Assembly: GCF_037042905.1 (NCBI RefSeq)
Contig: NC_087257.1
Coordinates: forward strand, 23,294,001 to 23,358,000
Length of the DNA stretch: 64,000 nucleotides
Reading direction: 5' to 3'
Origin: Lytechinus pictus
Taxonomy: Eukaryota; Echinodermata; Echinoidea; Temnopleuroida; Toxopneustidae
Position numbers and translations under genes: made by a program. The notes beneath the pieces were generated by a model. It was not told the DNA's origin, searched no databases, and was given only the letters and a program-made list of their open reading frames with translations. Positions 1 through 11,900 of this stretch are shown one piece after another. The first letter of the stretch is position 1. Each line of letters begins with the position of its first letter.

Positions 1-505
1 GTCATTTCAAAAGCTTGTGCAATTGCCTTATTTATTCATAATTTGAAATTACATTTTCACAAAGTTTAAGTACGTTGAAATAGTTCTAAGCCAATCTAAA
101 GTTTATGAAAACACTTGTAATCGGTTACAAAGTACTAAATATTATTTTGCAATTTTCAAAACCCAGTGCTAGTACTATTTGTAAATATGATAGTATAAAT
201 AGGCCTACTTATGAAATTGAATTGTTACGAAATACATGGATTATTTATAAAGTGAATCGGTATTTTTTTTTGCACAAGTTCCTTTCTATAATGAATATAA
301 TTTTAACTATAAAACACGAGTAAAATATATAATACATTATAAATTATATGTAATATATATTTTTCTTCCATTTCACAAATTCCAACATTTTTCGTAAACA
401 TAAATTCATGCCACAATTAGTTTGTTTTGAAGAATATAAATATGTATAAGAAGGCGTATACCCTAAAAGCTGAGGCTTGTGGCGGGAAACGCCTATAGAC
501 GTACA
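1..505. other. AT-rich sequence, no gene seen
   Basis: No splice-flanked open frame, RNA gene or clear repeat is visible. Short open frames are about the length expected by chance in AT-rich DNA and have no recognisable protein content. Confidence 0.6.
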
Positions 506-513
506 ATACAATC

Positions 514-1932
514 AACCGCGTAGCCAGGATTTCATTTTGGAGGGGGCGGTAAATGCACGCAAAGCGTGCCAACACTTACAGAGCGCGCGAAGCGCGCTCC
601 CTAGGGGGTGGGTGCAGGGAGGGGGAGTTGCTTTTGGTGTTTCATTAATTAAAATGAAAAGGAGCCGTCTCTCTTGTCTCTAGTACCTATATCAGCTCCA
701 ATTCAGGTGACTTTATTGTGATTTTGAACCTTGTTTTCAAAAGTGATTGTGAACGCACAAAAAGGAATACAATGGAGGAAATTAAAATCATTATAACCCC
801 GCGCAAAGCGCGGAAGCTAAAGCGTTTTATCAATTTTTTTGCCATGAAAAGGGTCCCGAGAAAAGGGAATTCTCAAAGATATATTGAATACTTCCCTTGG
901 AAATATCAGATTTGATTACAAACAATTTAGCGACAGTGCATATCTTTAACTCGCAAAACAGAGGAAAAGAATTGTATATGCCGGGAGGAAGATATTCCTC
1001 CCCGCGCAGAGCAATAAAACTCTGAAATTTCAAAGGGCGGACGTTTCATCAAATGCAGATATATCTAATACCCCATCGGCTCTAATTCAATTGATTTCCT
1101 AAGATTATTGAACTTCATTACAAGGAAAATAGTGCGCAAAAAGTTGAAACTTCTGTGATTTATTAGAATAATATAAAAAAAAGGATGCCTAATTTCTTTG
1201 ACTTATCCTGAAGCGCTTCATTTTGAATTATAAAGAAACCTAAGTGTCATTCAAAATTTCAAACTGAGGGCGCAAAACAGGACAGGAGATGAATGTGCAG
1301 GGAAATAACATGAAGATTAATAGAATTTGAAAAAAATATTGTACTTTTTTATTTAATACGACACGAATTTTATACATTCCTCTTTTTAAATTAGGAACCT
1401 GTTTGCCCCCAAATTATGGTTGTTTAGTAATGACCTGAAAAGCGGGAGAAGTTGACTTTATGGAGGTGAAATTGATATAAAGATTTTACCCGCCCGGAGC
1501 CGACCCGACCAGAAGTTGCGCGATCAATAAAAAAAAAGATAACTTCATATACTTCGGCCTAACCTTACTCTAATTCCATGCCCGGTAATCTATACTGATT
1601 TGAATTTTAACTGGCAAGAAACACATATAGCTGAGGTGGAAAAGCAGAGTTAGAGAAAGGGTGGGGAAACAATGGAAAACTTCAATATTGTCATTTAACC
1701 GCGCGCAGCGCGGAAGCAAAATTTATATATAAATTTAAAGCAAGAGTGAAGGAGTTTCTCTTTTGAGAAAAAAAATAAAGAATAAAAAGAAAAAAAAACC
1801 GACAAAGCTACCTTTCTTCCCTTTTCCTTTTTCCTCTCTTTTTCCCCTTCTTTTTTTCTTTTTGGGGACGTTTTTTTTTTTTGGGGGGGGGGGGGCGACC
1901 GCCCCCACCGCCCCCCCTGGCTACGCGCCAGA
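514..1932. mobile_element. Non-autonomous DNA transposon with CGCGTAGCCAGG ends
   Basis: The left end (CGCGTAGCCAGG from about 517) is repeated inverted at the right end (CCTGGCTACGCG, about 1916-1927). The flanks carry a near-identical 8-bp direct repeat: ATACAATC at 506-513 and ATACAATA at 1933-1940. An 8-bp duplication fits a hAT-type transposon, which is inference. The inside has no coding frame. It carries several GC palindromes of the type GCGCAAAGCGCGG (near 565, 582, 798, 1699) in otherwise AT-rich DNA, and a poly-G/poly-C stretch next to the right end. Confidence 0.65.
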
Positions 1933-1940
1933 ATACAATA

Positions 1941-2272
1941 AACAACACAATTCTAAGGAAAGTGCAGAGAAAAGAAGAGCAGGAAAGGGAATGATGGGAG
2001 AGGGATACGCGGTTACGCCGTGCTGAGCGGGGTGGCGGGCATGATGAATTAGTAATAAAATAGAATGCTCATCAAACCGGGGGGGGGGGGGCAAAATATA
2101 AAAACCGCAACAACAATATTGTCCATGGTCATGTTAACTTAAAGTCAAAAGGAAACGTAAGATGTTCAAATGTTGTTGTTATTATAGTGTACGCGTATCA
2201 ACGTGACTGCTTAATTGTTTTGGCCGAGATTCGATCCGGTTCGTTCCCGCGGGTGCAATCTCCACTCCTATA
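1941..2272. other. Intergenic sequence, nothing recognised
   Basis: Between two transposons. It contains a purine-rich patch and a G12 run near 2079-2091. No coding content is seen. Confidence 0.5.
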
Positions 2273-2291
2273 TTCTTATAGGGGACATCCC

Positions 2292-2413
2292 GATAGACCG
2301 CGGGTCCGATAGACCGCGGGTCCGATAGACCGCGGGTCCGTTAGACCGCGGGTCCGATAGACCGCGGGTCCGATAGTCCGCGGGTCCGATAGACCGCGGG
2401 TCCGATAGTCCGC
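2292..2413 (+). repeat. Left-arm array of 16-bp unit
   Basis: Eight copies of GATAGACCGCGGGTCC with few substitutions. Each unit contains the 8-bp palindrome CCGCGG. The same unit appears inverted at 6871-7058. Confidence 0.9.
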
Positions 2414-2559
2414 AGTGTGTGTAAAATTATGATCAGATATATCAAATGTCATCGAGAGGTCCAAAGGTCAAATGATACGAAGCCATGGGGTTATATCAGG
2501 TGCGGATCCATGGGGGGCCGAGGGGGAACTGCCTCACCCCCCCCCCCACCCCCAGCTCA

Positions 2560-3300
2560 AAAAAGAGGGGGGAATAGGGGAAAAGTGAGAGAATAAAAAA
2601 AGAGGAAGATGGGAAAAGAAGAGAATAGAAAAGAGAGTAAGAAGGAGAAAGGAAGAGAAGGAAAAAAAATAAGAAAAAGGGGAAAGGAAAGACAAAGAAA
2701 AAATGGAGAAGAAAAGGGGAAAGAAGAGTAAAAAAAGAGGAGGGAAGAGAAGAATATTTAAATAGAGAGGAAGATGGGAAGAAAGATAAGAAAAAAGAGA
2801 GAGAGAGGAAGAGGGGAAAAGTAGAGAAGAAAGAGAGAGAGAGGGAGGAAGGGGAGGGAGAGAAGAAAAAAAGATTAAAAGAGAAAAAAGAGGGAAAGGA
2901 AAGAAAAAGAAAAAGGGAGAAGTAAAGGGGGAAAGAGAAAAAAGTGGAAGAGGGAAAAGAAAGAAAAGAACAGAATAAGGAAAAGGGGGAAAAGAAGAAG
3001 AAAAAAAGAGGAAGAGAATAATATTTAAAAAGAGAGGAAGATGGGAAGAAAGATAAGAAAAGAGAGAGAGAGAAGAAGAGAGGAAAAGAGAAGAAAAAAG
3101 AGAGAGTAAGGGGGAAGAGAGGAAAAACGAGAAAAGAGAGAGAGTGAAAGAAAGGACAGAAAAAGAGAAGAAAAGGGGGAAAGAAAAGATGGGGGGAAAG
3201 AGAAGAAATGGGGGAAAAGAAGAGGGGGAAAGAAAGAGAAAGGAAGGAAGGGGAATGAGGATAAGAGAAAGAAAAAAGAAAGAAAAGGAGATGGGAAACG
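2560..3300. repeat. Purine-rich (A/G) low-complexity tract
   Basis: About 740 bases of almost pure A and G on the + strand, with GAGAGA, GAAAAG and AGGAAG runs and internal near-duplications. The complementary strand has a 302-codon open frame of Ser, Phe, Leu and Pro only because polypyrimidine DNA lacks stops. It is not a gene. Confidence 0.9.
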
Positions 3301-3778
3301 GAAGAGGGAGATGTTGACCTGGACGTCGATTTGATGGCGCCAAAATGACGTTCGAACTATGGGGCGCTGAATTGATGTTCGATCTAGCGGGGCACCAAAT
3401 TGATGTTCGAACTTGGGGAGCGCTAATTTGAATTTTGACCATAATGCGTCAAATACATGTTTCAGAGAGGTGGAGGGAGGACAAAGTTATATTTCACATG
3501 GGGGCGCCAAGTTTATGTTCAACCGAGGGCGCCAAATTGACCTTGAACTTTAATAGGGGGCTTCATGCAAATTCATTTTCGACCGGGGGTGCAACATTGC
3601 TCGTATTGCCTGTTTATAGTGAAATATATGTCCTGCCCAAAAAACTTAAATTAATGCGGCTGAATTAAAATATCCCGTTTTTACGATAACAGAAAAAACA
3701 ATGTTTTCGAGTTTTAAGTCTGTTTAGCGAGAAAGATACACTGTTCAGGGTCACAAAAAAGGGTTATTATCAAATTCA

Positions 3779-5310
3779 GCTCGCGCTACGCGCTCGCAAT
3801 ATTTGATTAACGAGGTATTCATCCTCTGCTTCAATCCCACATGTAAGTGTTAGTGTTTTTCAAGTCAAAGATTTTGCCCCCCCCCCCCATGGTGGCGCAA
3901 AAAAGGGGTAAGAAACAGAAAAAAGGAAGAGAAAAAGGACAAGCAATTAGAATAGGAATTATACCTTAGTCCTTCTTAAGTCAGTATATAAAAAATTGAA
4001 CTCGCGCTTCGCGCTGGCATCAATACATTGTTTAGTTATATATGCATCCCGACCTTACAGTTTTTTATGCGAACGAGAAGCACAAACTGAAAATATTTGA
4101 TATTCTAACCTGACAACTGAAAATGTATTTTTCATTTCATCATTATAAAAGTTTTCAGCTAGCGCTTCGCGGTCGCATTATTATTGTAGGGAGATACCAA
4201 AAATTACCCATCCTTTTTCATGATTGACAAACATGAATCGAATGTCCCATTGGGGGATTTGAAATCTCATCTTTTTAGGTTGGAATATCAAAAATGTTCA
4301 GCTCGCGCTTTGCGCTCGCATTATTATTGTAGGGAGATACCAAAAATTACCTATCCTTTTTCATGATTGACAAACATGAATCGAATGTCCCATTGGGGGA
4401 TTTGAAATCTCATCTTTTTAGGTTGGAATATCAAAAATGTTCAGCTCGCGCTTTGCGCTCGCATTATTATTGTAGGGAGATACCAAAAATTACCCATCCT
4501 TTTTCATGATTGACAAACATGAATCGAATGTCCCATTGGGGATTTGAAATCTCATCTTTTTAGGTTGGAATATCAAAAATGTTCAGCTCGCGCTTCGCGC
4601 TCGCATTATTTAATCGTTGAAATGTGTATCGTCTTAATGGCTAACTGCAAAACATCCTTAACTGGTCCCTTTTCGACCAGGCCAGAACGAATATTTTACA
4701 TTTCTGCTCGCGCTTCGCGCTCGTGGTAATTATCTAGTTACATACGCGTCCTGTTCAGGTTCACAAACATTGCCCAAAATGTTCAATTTTCAGGACAAAA
4801 TACATGAAATTTCATTTTTAGATTACATAGGGCTTAAGAGATTATTACACATTTATGTTGCTTATAAAGTAAAGCTAGGAAATGACTGTTAAAAAAATAG
4901 AGAGAATCAAGACTAAGAAAAATAGAGAGAAAAGGAAAGGGATTAGGATGAAATATAATATTATTTTCCAAATATTATGTCAAAATCTATCACAACCTGG
5001 TATTTTTGTAATAAAAATGTCAGGATATTTGCTTGCTCGCTTCGCTCACTGGCAACTTCTTATTAATTTTATGCGATACACCATATCGAGCCCCCTCGAA
5101 ATTGTTGGCTCATTACGGCACTGGGACAACCCCTTCAAAGAAACAAAAAAAAAATCAACTTTGAGCGGCCGATCGGGAAAAATATGGGTGAAAAAATGGC
5201 CCCTCACCCTATTGGCGGAAGCTGGGTCCGCCCCTGACTTAGGCTTTCAGGAAATAATACATGAAAAATCTATTAAAAAAAGATCGCGCTTCGCGTTCTC
5301 ATTATTTATT
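3779..5310. repeat. Array punctuated by GCTCGCGCTTCGCGCTCGCA palindrome
   Basis: The motif GCTCGCGCTTCGCGCTCGCA or a close variant recurs near 3779, 4003, 4157, 4300, 4443, 4586, 4701, 5033 and 5284, separated by AT-rich spacers. Three units between 4176 and 4604 are near-identical, with an exact 143-bp period (GAGATACC at 4191, 4334 and 4477). The outer units are diverged. The same family lies inverted at 62.3-63.2 kb. Confidence 0.85.
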
Positions 5311-6050
5311 TAGGCCTTGTGAGATACCTCAATTTGTTTTTAAGAATGAAATCTCAGATTTTCTTTGACGTCTACCCCCCCCCCATTTCATTTATTTTTT
5401 TAACTCGGTGCCCTCGCCACCCCCCCCCCCGTGCACCCATGCTGAATAAATACGCCACTGATGAGGAGAATTAGTCGATTGCTTCGAGATTGCATTATTC
5501 CCAAGAGGTTATCATTAATATTATTGAAGGGTATTCTAACACAACAGTACAGAAACTACAGCTCCCGTTCACACAATATTCTAGTAGGGCCTACTCTGGT
5601 TAGGCTTCGCGCTCCCATTGATATTACATTATATATTTATGGATTTTTTTTTTTCAAGAACACATAAAAAAGTGGTCTTTATTTTTTTTTAATGTGATTA
5701 TAAGATAATTCAAAATCCATTTAAGGCACTTAATTTAGCCTTCCCGGGAGGGAGTGGGCGCTTTTTTTTTTTTTTCGAAAAGTACACATATGGGCGCCAA
5801 AAAATCAGGTCAAATTTGCCCCCCCCCCCCTTCCCCACGAAATCCTGGATCCGTGCCTGGGTTCTCTAACAATAACCCAATTAGGGCAGTCACCCCCTGA
5901 CAACTACTTCAAGGAAAATATTATCCCCATATTTTTACCGCCGGGGACTGATACCCCCCCCCCCGGAAATTTACCCTCCAGACAATTACCCCGGATAATT
6001 ATCCCTAGTACGGAGCCTTGAAAATGCCATCTTGCCATGTCTTAATTAAT

Positions 6051-6359
6051 CATTGGCGGCGGAAGGCAAAAAAAAATTAGGGGGGTCCACCTGAAATTTT
6101 GGGATGGACACAGGTAAAAAATTTGACAAGCAAGTCAACCAAAATTTATAGGAAAGACCACCAAAATTTTTTGACAAGAAAAAAAAGGTTATCAACCAAA
6201 ATTAGGGGGGGGGGGGACAAAAAGATTTTAGGGGCGGGTCGTAGAAAATAAATTGACAAGGAAAAAAAAAGGTTCTCAACTAAAAATCTAGGGGGGACCG
6301 TCCCCCACCTCAAATTTAGGGGGGAAAGGTCCCCCCCCCCCCCGCTTCCGCCGCCTAAG
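6051..6359. mobile_element. 309-bp inverted-repeat element nested in the foldback element
   Basis: Ends CATTGGCGGCGGAAG and CTTCCGCCGCCTAAG form an imperfect inverted repeat. The exact 8-bp direct repeat TAATTAAT flanks it (6043-6050 and 6360-6367). The inside repeats blocks of the type 'ttaggggggtccacctgaaa'. It is the same family as 33924-34107. The 8-bp duplication suggests hAT. Confidence 0.75.
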
Positions 6360-6870
6360 TAATTAATACGCTTATTATTTCGACATAGCGATATATCCTA
6401 TCTTGTCAAGTCGATATGTCCACATGGCGAGATATGAAGTGTACAAGTCCCGGCGAGAATCCCGATATATCGCTATGTTGACATGTAACTTATTTAAGTC
6501 GACTTGGCAAAATAAAATATCTCGCCATGTTGACATATAACTTTTTATAAGTGGCAGGATAACGTATCGCGCCATGCGTACCTAATAAGCTTATTTAGTC
6601 GACATGGCAAGATAAATTATCTCGCCATGTCGTCAAGTCGATGGCATTTTAGAGGCTCCGTATGGCGTCTAGAGGGTAAATTTCCGGGGGGGGGGGGGTA
6701 ACAGTCCCTGACGATAAAAATATGGGGATAATATTTTCCTTGAAGTAGATGTCAGGGGGCGATTGTCCTTTGGGTCATCGTTATAGAACCCCATGGACTC
6801 GTATCATTGGCCTTTTGACCTCTTGATGGCATTGGATCTCACTATATCCTGACCATAATTTTACACACAC

Positions 6871-7058
6871 CGCGGACTATCGGACCCGCGGACTATCGGA
6901 CCCGCGGTCTATCGGACCCGCGGTCTATCGGACCCCCGGACTATCGGACCCGCGGTCTATCGGACCCGCGGACTATCGGACCCGCGGTCTATCGGACCCG
7001 CGGTCTATCGGACCCGCGGACTATCGGACCCGCGGTCTATCGGACCCGCGGTCTATCG
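6871..7058 (-). repeat. Right-arm array of 16-bp unit
   Basis: About twelve copies of GGACCCGCGGTCTATC, the reverse complement of the left-arm unit. 'gactatc' and 'gtctatc' variants are interspersed. The copy number differs from the left arm (8 against 12), as expected for unequal expansion after insertion. Confidence 0.9.
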
Positions 7059-7077
7059 GGCTGTAACCTTCTTATAG

Positions 7078-8130
7078 AGGGGTCAAAGTCTGGAGCTTTC
7101 CAAGAAAATTAAAACTTAACCCTACCCTTGAACGTTTTGAATTATTCTGCATACATGCAGGCTACTGAAATAGATTAGTGTGTGTGTTAATGACGTGTGT
7201 GCCCCCCTTTTTCTTTTAAAGATATAACTATTACTAACTATTTGTCGACATGCAAGTTGTACATTTCCTTAATTTGTTTATTAAAGCAACTATAGGTATG
7301 AGTTTTCTTATGCACTTAATTTTGTTCAGTATATTCAGGGACATGAGAGGGACTTAAATGTTTTTGTTTGTGTGTTATTGTTTTTGTCCATATTTTTACA
7401 TTTTTAATCTACACCAGTCACGATCTTTTCTTTATCGTTTCATATTAATATTTTCATTTAAATGTCCATGAATTTATGACGTTTTACTTCCTTGATTGAT
7501 ATTCCTTTTTACCTTCGATTTTACTGTTTATAAATTATGTAGGCCTATTTCATATCCATGTTTTATGTTGATATGCTTTTATGTATATGATTTTATTTTT
7601 CAATTTTTGTAATTTTTATCACAGACCTATCGAAAAACAGCGTAGGCCTATATGTTGCACATGTGTCCTGCCGTATTGAAAAAAGATAAATGAAAGAAAC
7701 AGACAGAGAAAGGATAAAAATAACGAATTAAAAAAAAAATCCTCACCCTTTTTCCTTTGCTTCTTTAATTCCTCATTTTAGACCTTTTTTCATTTTTTTT
7801 TTGGCGATGGCTATATACTTTGCGAATTTGCCGCAAAAGAAAAATATTATACAAAGGTCATTGTCAGTCTCTACGATATGTTTTACAATTCTCTTCCAAA
7901 TTCCCAGTGATACTTTATCTTGACGAACAATTAAACTGTATTTTGATTTTTAGCTGTTATTTTTCACTTTTGATGCTCGCTGCACCATTTTTTTTTCCTG
8001 AATCGATATACGAATCCATATCAACATTTAATGTTAACATTAGGCAATTTTTATAGTTGGCGTTTCAATTTGCCTGCATGTTTTTCTCAATTAACTTTTT
8101 TTTAATTTTAAATTAATTTTCCGCATGTAA
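7078..8130. other. AT-rich flank, no gene seen
   Basis: AT-rich DNA upstream of the microsatellites and of GTF3C4. No splice-consistent exon is found. Short open frames such as 7820-8056 lack recognisable content. Confidence 0.5.
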
Positions 8131-8187
8131 ATTTTGTTTGAGTCTAAGTTTTTTAAATTGTTCACTAGAAAATGAAATTGTCGATTG

Positions 8188-8223
8188 TCACCATCATCAC
8201 TTCATCATCATAATCATCATCAC

Positions 8224-8265
<42 letters not shown>

Positions 8266-8690
8266 TATCATTATCATTTTAATGTTCTTTTTCTTCTTCT
8301 TCCGATTCTTCTTTTCTGATTCTTCTTCTGCTTCTTCCTCTAGCTCCTCCTCATCTTCTTCTTCTCTCCCCTTCTAATTCTCCTCCGGCCTCCTTCTTCT
8401 TCTAGCTCGCCTTCCCGGCTTCTCCTCCTCCTTCTTCTTCCTCTAGCTTCTTCTTCTACTTCTTCTTCGATCTTCTTCTTCTTCTACTACTTCTTCTTCT
8501 TCTTCCGATTCTTCTTTTCTGATTCTTCTTCTTCTTCTCCCCCTCCTTCTTCTTCTTCAACAACACCCAGGACAACGACAACAACAACACAACAACAACA
8601 CAACAACAACAGAAACAACAACAGCAGCGACACCACCACCAACAACAATAAGAAAAAACAAACAATGACAACAACAACTTCATCATTAAT
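8188..8690. repeat. Compound microsatellite: (CAT)n, (TTC)n, (AAC)n
   Basis: CAT/ATC repeats run from about 8188 to 8278. TTC-rich sequence follows to about 8560 and an AAC-rich block to about 8680. Open frames here translate to homopolymer-like strings and are not genes. The block ends about 150 bases before the GTF3C4 start codon. Confidence 0.92.
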
Positions 8691-8842
8691 GAAAATATTA
8701 TTGTTTATCATCACCATCCAAAATACCTTTTGATTTTGTGTGAGCTGGTATACTTCTGAAGATGTTGTGCCGGTCAAATTAGTCAGCTAACTTCAGCTTC
8801 ACGCCGTAATCGAGCATAAATTAAAAATTGTCATTAAAAATC

Positions 8843-8950
8843 ATGAAATCTGACATTTCACTGGTTGAGCATTCATCATCTCTCGACACATTGTCTTCTT
8901 CTGATGATAACAGGATTGCAGTTGCTTCAGACAAATGCGTCTACGTTTTG
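8843..8950 (+). CDS. GTF3C4: GTF3C4 coding exon 1
   Basis: 36 codons ending at TTTTG|GTAATC. The peptide part SSSDDNRIAVASDKCVYVL matches the start of the human propeller (a 'WSEDHRVSVSTARSIAVLEL'-like strand). An in-frame TAA at 8822-8824 makes the ATG at 8843 the first usable start in this exon. An AG near 8795-8800 could be a 3' splice site for an upstream non-coding exon, but that is not shown. Intron 1 is 4.0 kb. Confidence 0.85.
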
Positions 8951-11900
8951 GTAATCTTTATTTGGCGAATTCTGGTGAATTAATGCACTGTCCTGCAGTG
9001 TAGATTTATATACAGTCCCACCTACATGTTTCTGAGCTGTGTTTCTCGTTCGTAAAAAAAGGTGGTCTCCCAACTTGGCCTCAACTAGCAACTTAAGCTA
9101 GCCTAGGGCTAGGCTCCCCAACTTGAGTTGAACTCGCGGTGACGGCACTGGTTCACTGCTACCATCCTGCCTGTGGAGAATCTACATGTACACCTATGCC
9201 TGGGTACATTACCGCCGCGCCGCCGTGCACAGGATAACCGCTGGCACGGCACTTGCAATAAGTTTTTTATTCTTTATTTCTTATTTAAAAATTTGAAATT
9301 TATCTACATTTTACATGAAGTAAGCTTTGGATATGAAACTTACCGAATGATATGAAGCCAATTTCAATTCCTCTCTGTCTTTCTGGTACTTTATATCGAT
9401 GATTTTTCCTGATGTCGAAGCAGGCATGGCCCCGATTAGCTGGTTCTCTCTATACGCACAGAGAGGGCGCGCGATATTATTTAATAAACTTGCTTGTTTA
9501 CGTCGTTTACGTCAGATCAGCTGTACTGCTGGCTGCGTTCTAGGCGCTCCGCATTTTTTTCGCTGTTCAGCGTTATTTTATGATGTAACGCCATCAGCGA
9601 TTATACTACTACTAGACAGCTGGCAGCCGTCTGTTTCGAGGAGTTTTTTAACATTTTTTTTTTTTAATTTCTCCTCATACACAGACGGCTCGCTAGCGTG
9701 CAGCCACCATTAGGGGACTTGCAATGCAAAATCCCCCCGTCTGGGCTCTTCAATTCTTGTCTTTAATGAATAAAATTTTTGAAAATTAACGCGACCAAAA
9801 TGCAAATTAATATTCCCTCTTGGCATTAATTGCCAAAAAACGGAGAAAAATCAAGTTAAAAGGAACAAAAACAGTGACTTACCTCAGCTGTCGCGTAAAT
9901 TCACTTCCCCGTTTTATCCAATCTTAAGTACATAAACATATGGCCACTGAGTCCCCTGTACAGATCGCGCTAGAACTTCGGTCTCTGTATTTGGTGATGA
10001 AGCCAACGGAGTTCAGCTGAACAACCAACATAACAGAGACCGAAGCTTTTGGTCTACGATTATACGTGACATGCAACCTGTTGATTTTTGGTACAATTTC
10101 CTATTATGCGCCGGCGACTTGAATCTAGACTGTTCGATAGGAATTTTTCGCATTTCGATTGTTGTTTGCGTAATTTCTACCGCAGTCTTAAGGATCGGAC
10201 GGAGTAACTGGCTGAGATTTGGAGGTAAGCGTTTAAAATCCATTTTTATAGATAAGTTCGTGCTGATTTTTAAAATTAGATTACATTATAAGATTAAGAT
10301 TACTAAATTTAGTATATTGTGAAGATTTAGGCGTGTTTCATATTCTCACATTCGTGTGATGAATGAAAACGTCAAAATTCATTATGAAATGACATGCGTT
10401 GTGTGAGGTTAGTATACTAACCTCGCATGTTGTGTGAGTGCTACAGGTAGGACTATGCCTATGGTATGCCAATTCTGTATTGAGCACACACTTTAAAAAA
10501 TCATTAAAATATCACTTTTGAAGTTTTGTGATCAAAATTATTACTTTCCATACAGTTGCAATTCAATTTTCATTAGTAGCTTAGAATAATTTTTGTATAT
10601 GACCAGAGGCGAGCGCTCAAAAACTTGAATTTTGGGCATATTTTTGTGTACGCCCTCTATTGGTGGAAAGTAATATGGCAAGAAAATTTTCATTTTTTCA
10701 AGCTCTATTTTTAATAAAGAAAAAATAATTTAAAAAATCAAATTTACTGAAGAGCCAAGTTAGATAATGAAAAGCTGTTATGGAAACTGACAGTGTAAAA
10801 AATCAAGCATTTGTCCAAAAGAAAAAGAGAAAATAATCCAAACATTGTCAACCTTATTTTGCCACACATAGAGATGTAACTGAGAACAAGGTTATATCAT
10901 AACCTAACCTCGTTCGTAGGATGAGTGGGTGAAGGTTGTATTAACTTGTAGACAACTTGTATTTTGTAAATTTCCTTCCTCCACTCCAGTCTTCGGAAGT
11001 TCGGAGATCGGCGGCATGCCGCAGAGTGTTAAAGGATTATGGGGCCTGTTTCATGATGAGATGAGTGATACGTAGGAATGTCTGAGGACCATTCTTCCGA
11101 GATCAGAGATAGAAAGATCGGCGACAAATCAGCGCTTTCCGTTTCACGAAGGCAATTTTGTCTTCCAAGTCCGCGGCATCGTTTGATATCGATAGTTATC
11201 GGAAAATTATTTAGTCATCACCTGAACCTTTTATTTCAGAATGACGACTTTTCATAAAATCTATATATTTCAATAAATGGAGATCAACTAATTTTTTATG
11301 TATTACTGATTGTAGAATCGATGTAACAGTATGGAGCTTACTTTATGAGGTAAAAAGAGAAAAAACTTCAAAGATTCACAAACATAACTGGATTAAATCG
11401 TAATAATTTCCATCGAGAACACAGTGCCCCACTGCCCTTTGAGACACCTTGGCATTGATATTTCAACGAAAAAGACCCTTGTCCGACATAAAAATTGATG
11501 TAACTAAGTAATTTCGACATTGTATTAGCTAAATATTCTGAATTTTTATAGAATATTAGTAATAGTGATAATTATTTTGCTAACTATGCTTTAAATGTTA
11601 TTTGTTGAGGTAAAAAGAGGATTTGAATGGAGTGAACAAAATCAACGTGTCAGATTATATGAGACTAATTAGGAAAATACGAGAGGCTGCATGTGAAAAA
11701 TTGAATTTATTCAATTTATTTGTCAGATCTATCGCAAGAAATACAAATGTGAGTGTTTAGAGTATAAACATATACCTTTGCATGAAAATTGATCGAAGAC
11801 AAGCAAAATATGAAAATTGCTGCAAACATGTCAAGTGGGTAGTGCTTTGCAATAAAACATAGAAAAATGAGTGGAATCAATCCGCAATGGAATGAACTTG

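Larger units (their letters stand above)
2497..5859. mobile_element. 3.4-kb DNA transposon nested in the foldback arm
   Basis: Ends are CAGGTGCGGATCCA and TGGATCCGTGCCTG, an inverted repeat of about 14 bp with CAG/CTG termini. The flanks ggttatat (2489-2496) and ggttctct (5860-5867) agree at 6 of 8 positions, a decayed 8-bp duplication. Removing it rejoins the foldback arm. These features fit a non-autonomous hAT element and match the smaller 'gcggatccagg' elements at 36.6, 39.9 and 53.2 kb. The interior is a purine-rich block, short repeats near 3310-3650 and a palindrome-punctuated array. No coding frame is found. Confidence 0.65.
2282..7068. mobile_element. Foldback-type transposon with tandem-repeat arms, carrying two nested insertions
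   Basis: Both ends are arrays of a 16-bp unit (GATAGACCGCGGGTCC) in opposite orientation. Beyond the arrays the arms stay homologous when one is reverse-complemented: 2413-2490 plus 5868-6045 match about 6640-6870. The outermost bases are also inverted repeats (GGGACATCCCGATAG against GGTTACAGCCCGATAG). The element is flanked by the direct repeat TTCTTATAG (2273-2281 and 7069-7077), read as the target duplication. The left arm is broken by a 3.4-kb insertion and the centre by a 309-bp one, so the original element was about 1.1 kb. The structure resembles the foldback TU elements described from sea urchins (family knowledge). No transposase frame is present. Confidence 0.75.

Noticed and set aside
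2534-3442. 302-codon minus-strand open frame of Ser/Phe/Leu/Pro
   Set aside because: It is the pyrimidine strand of a purine tract. Open by composition, no domain, no splice context.
3779-5310. CRISPR-like array (regular palindromic repeats with spacers)
   Set aside because: The repeats are eukaryotic transposon satellite units. Spacers are homologous to each other, and no cas genes are present.
8138-8777. Poly-Ile/Ser and poly-Cys/Val open frames
   Set aside because: CAT, TTC and AAC microsatellites.
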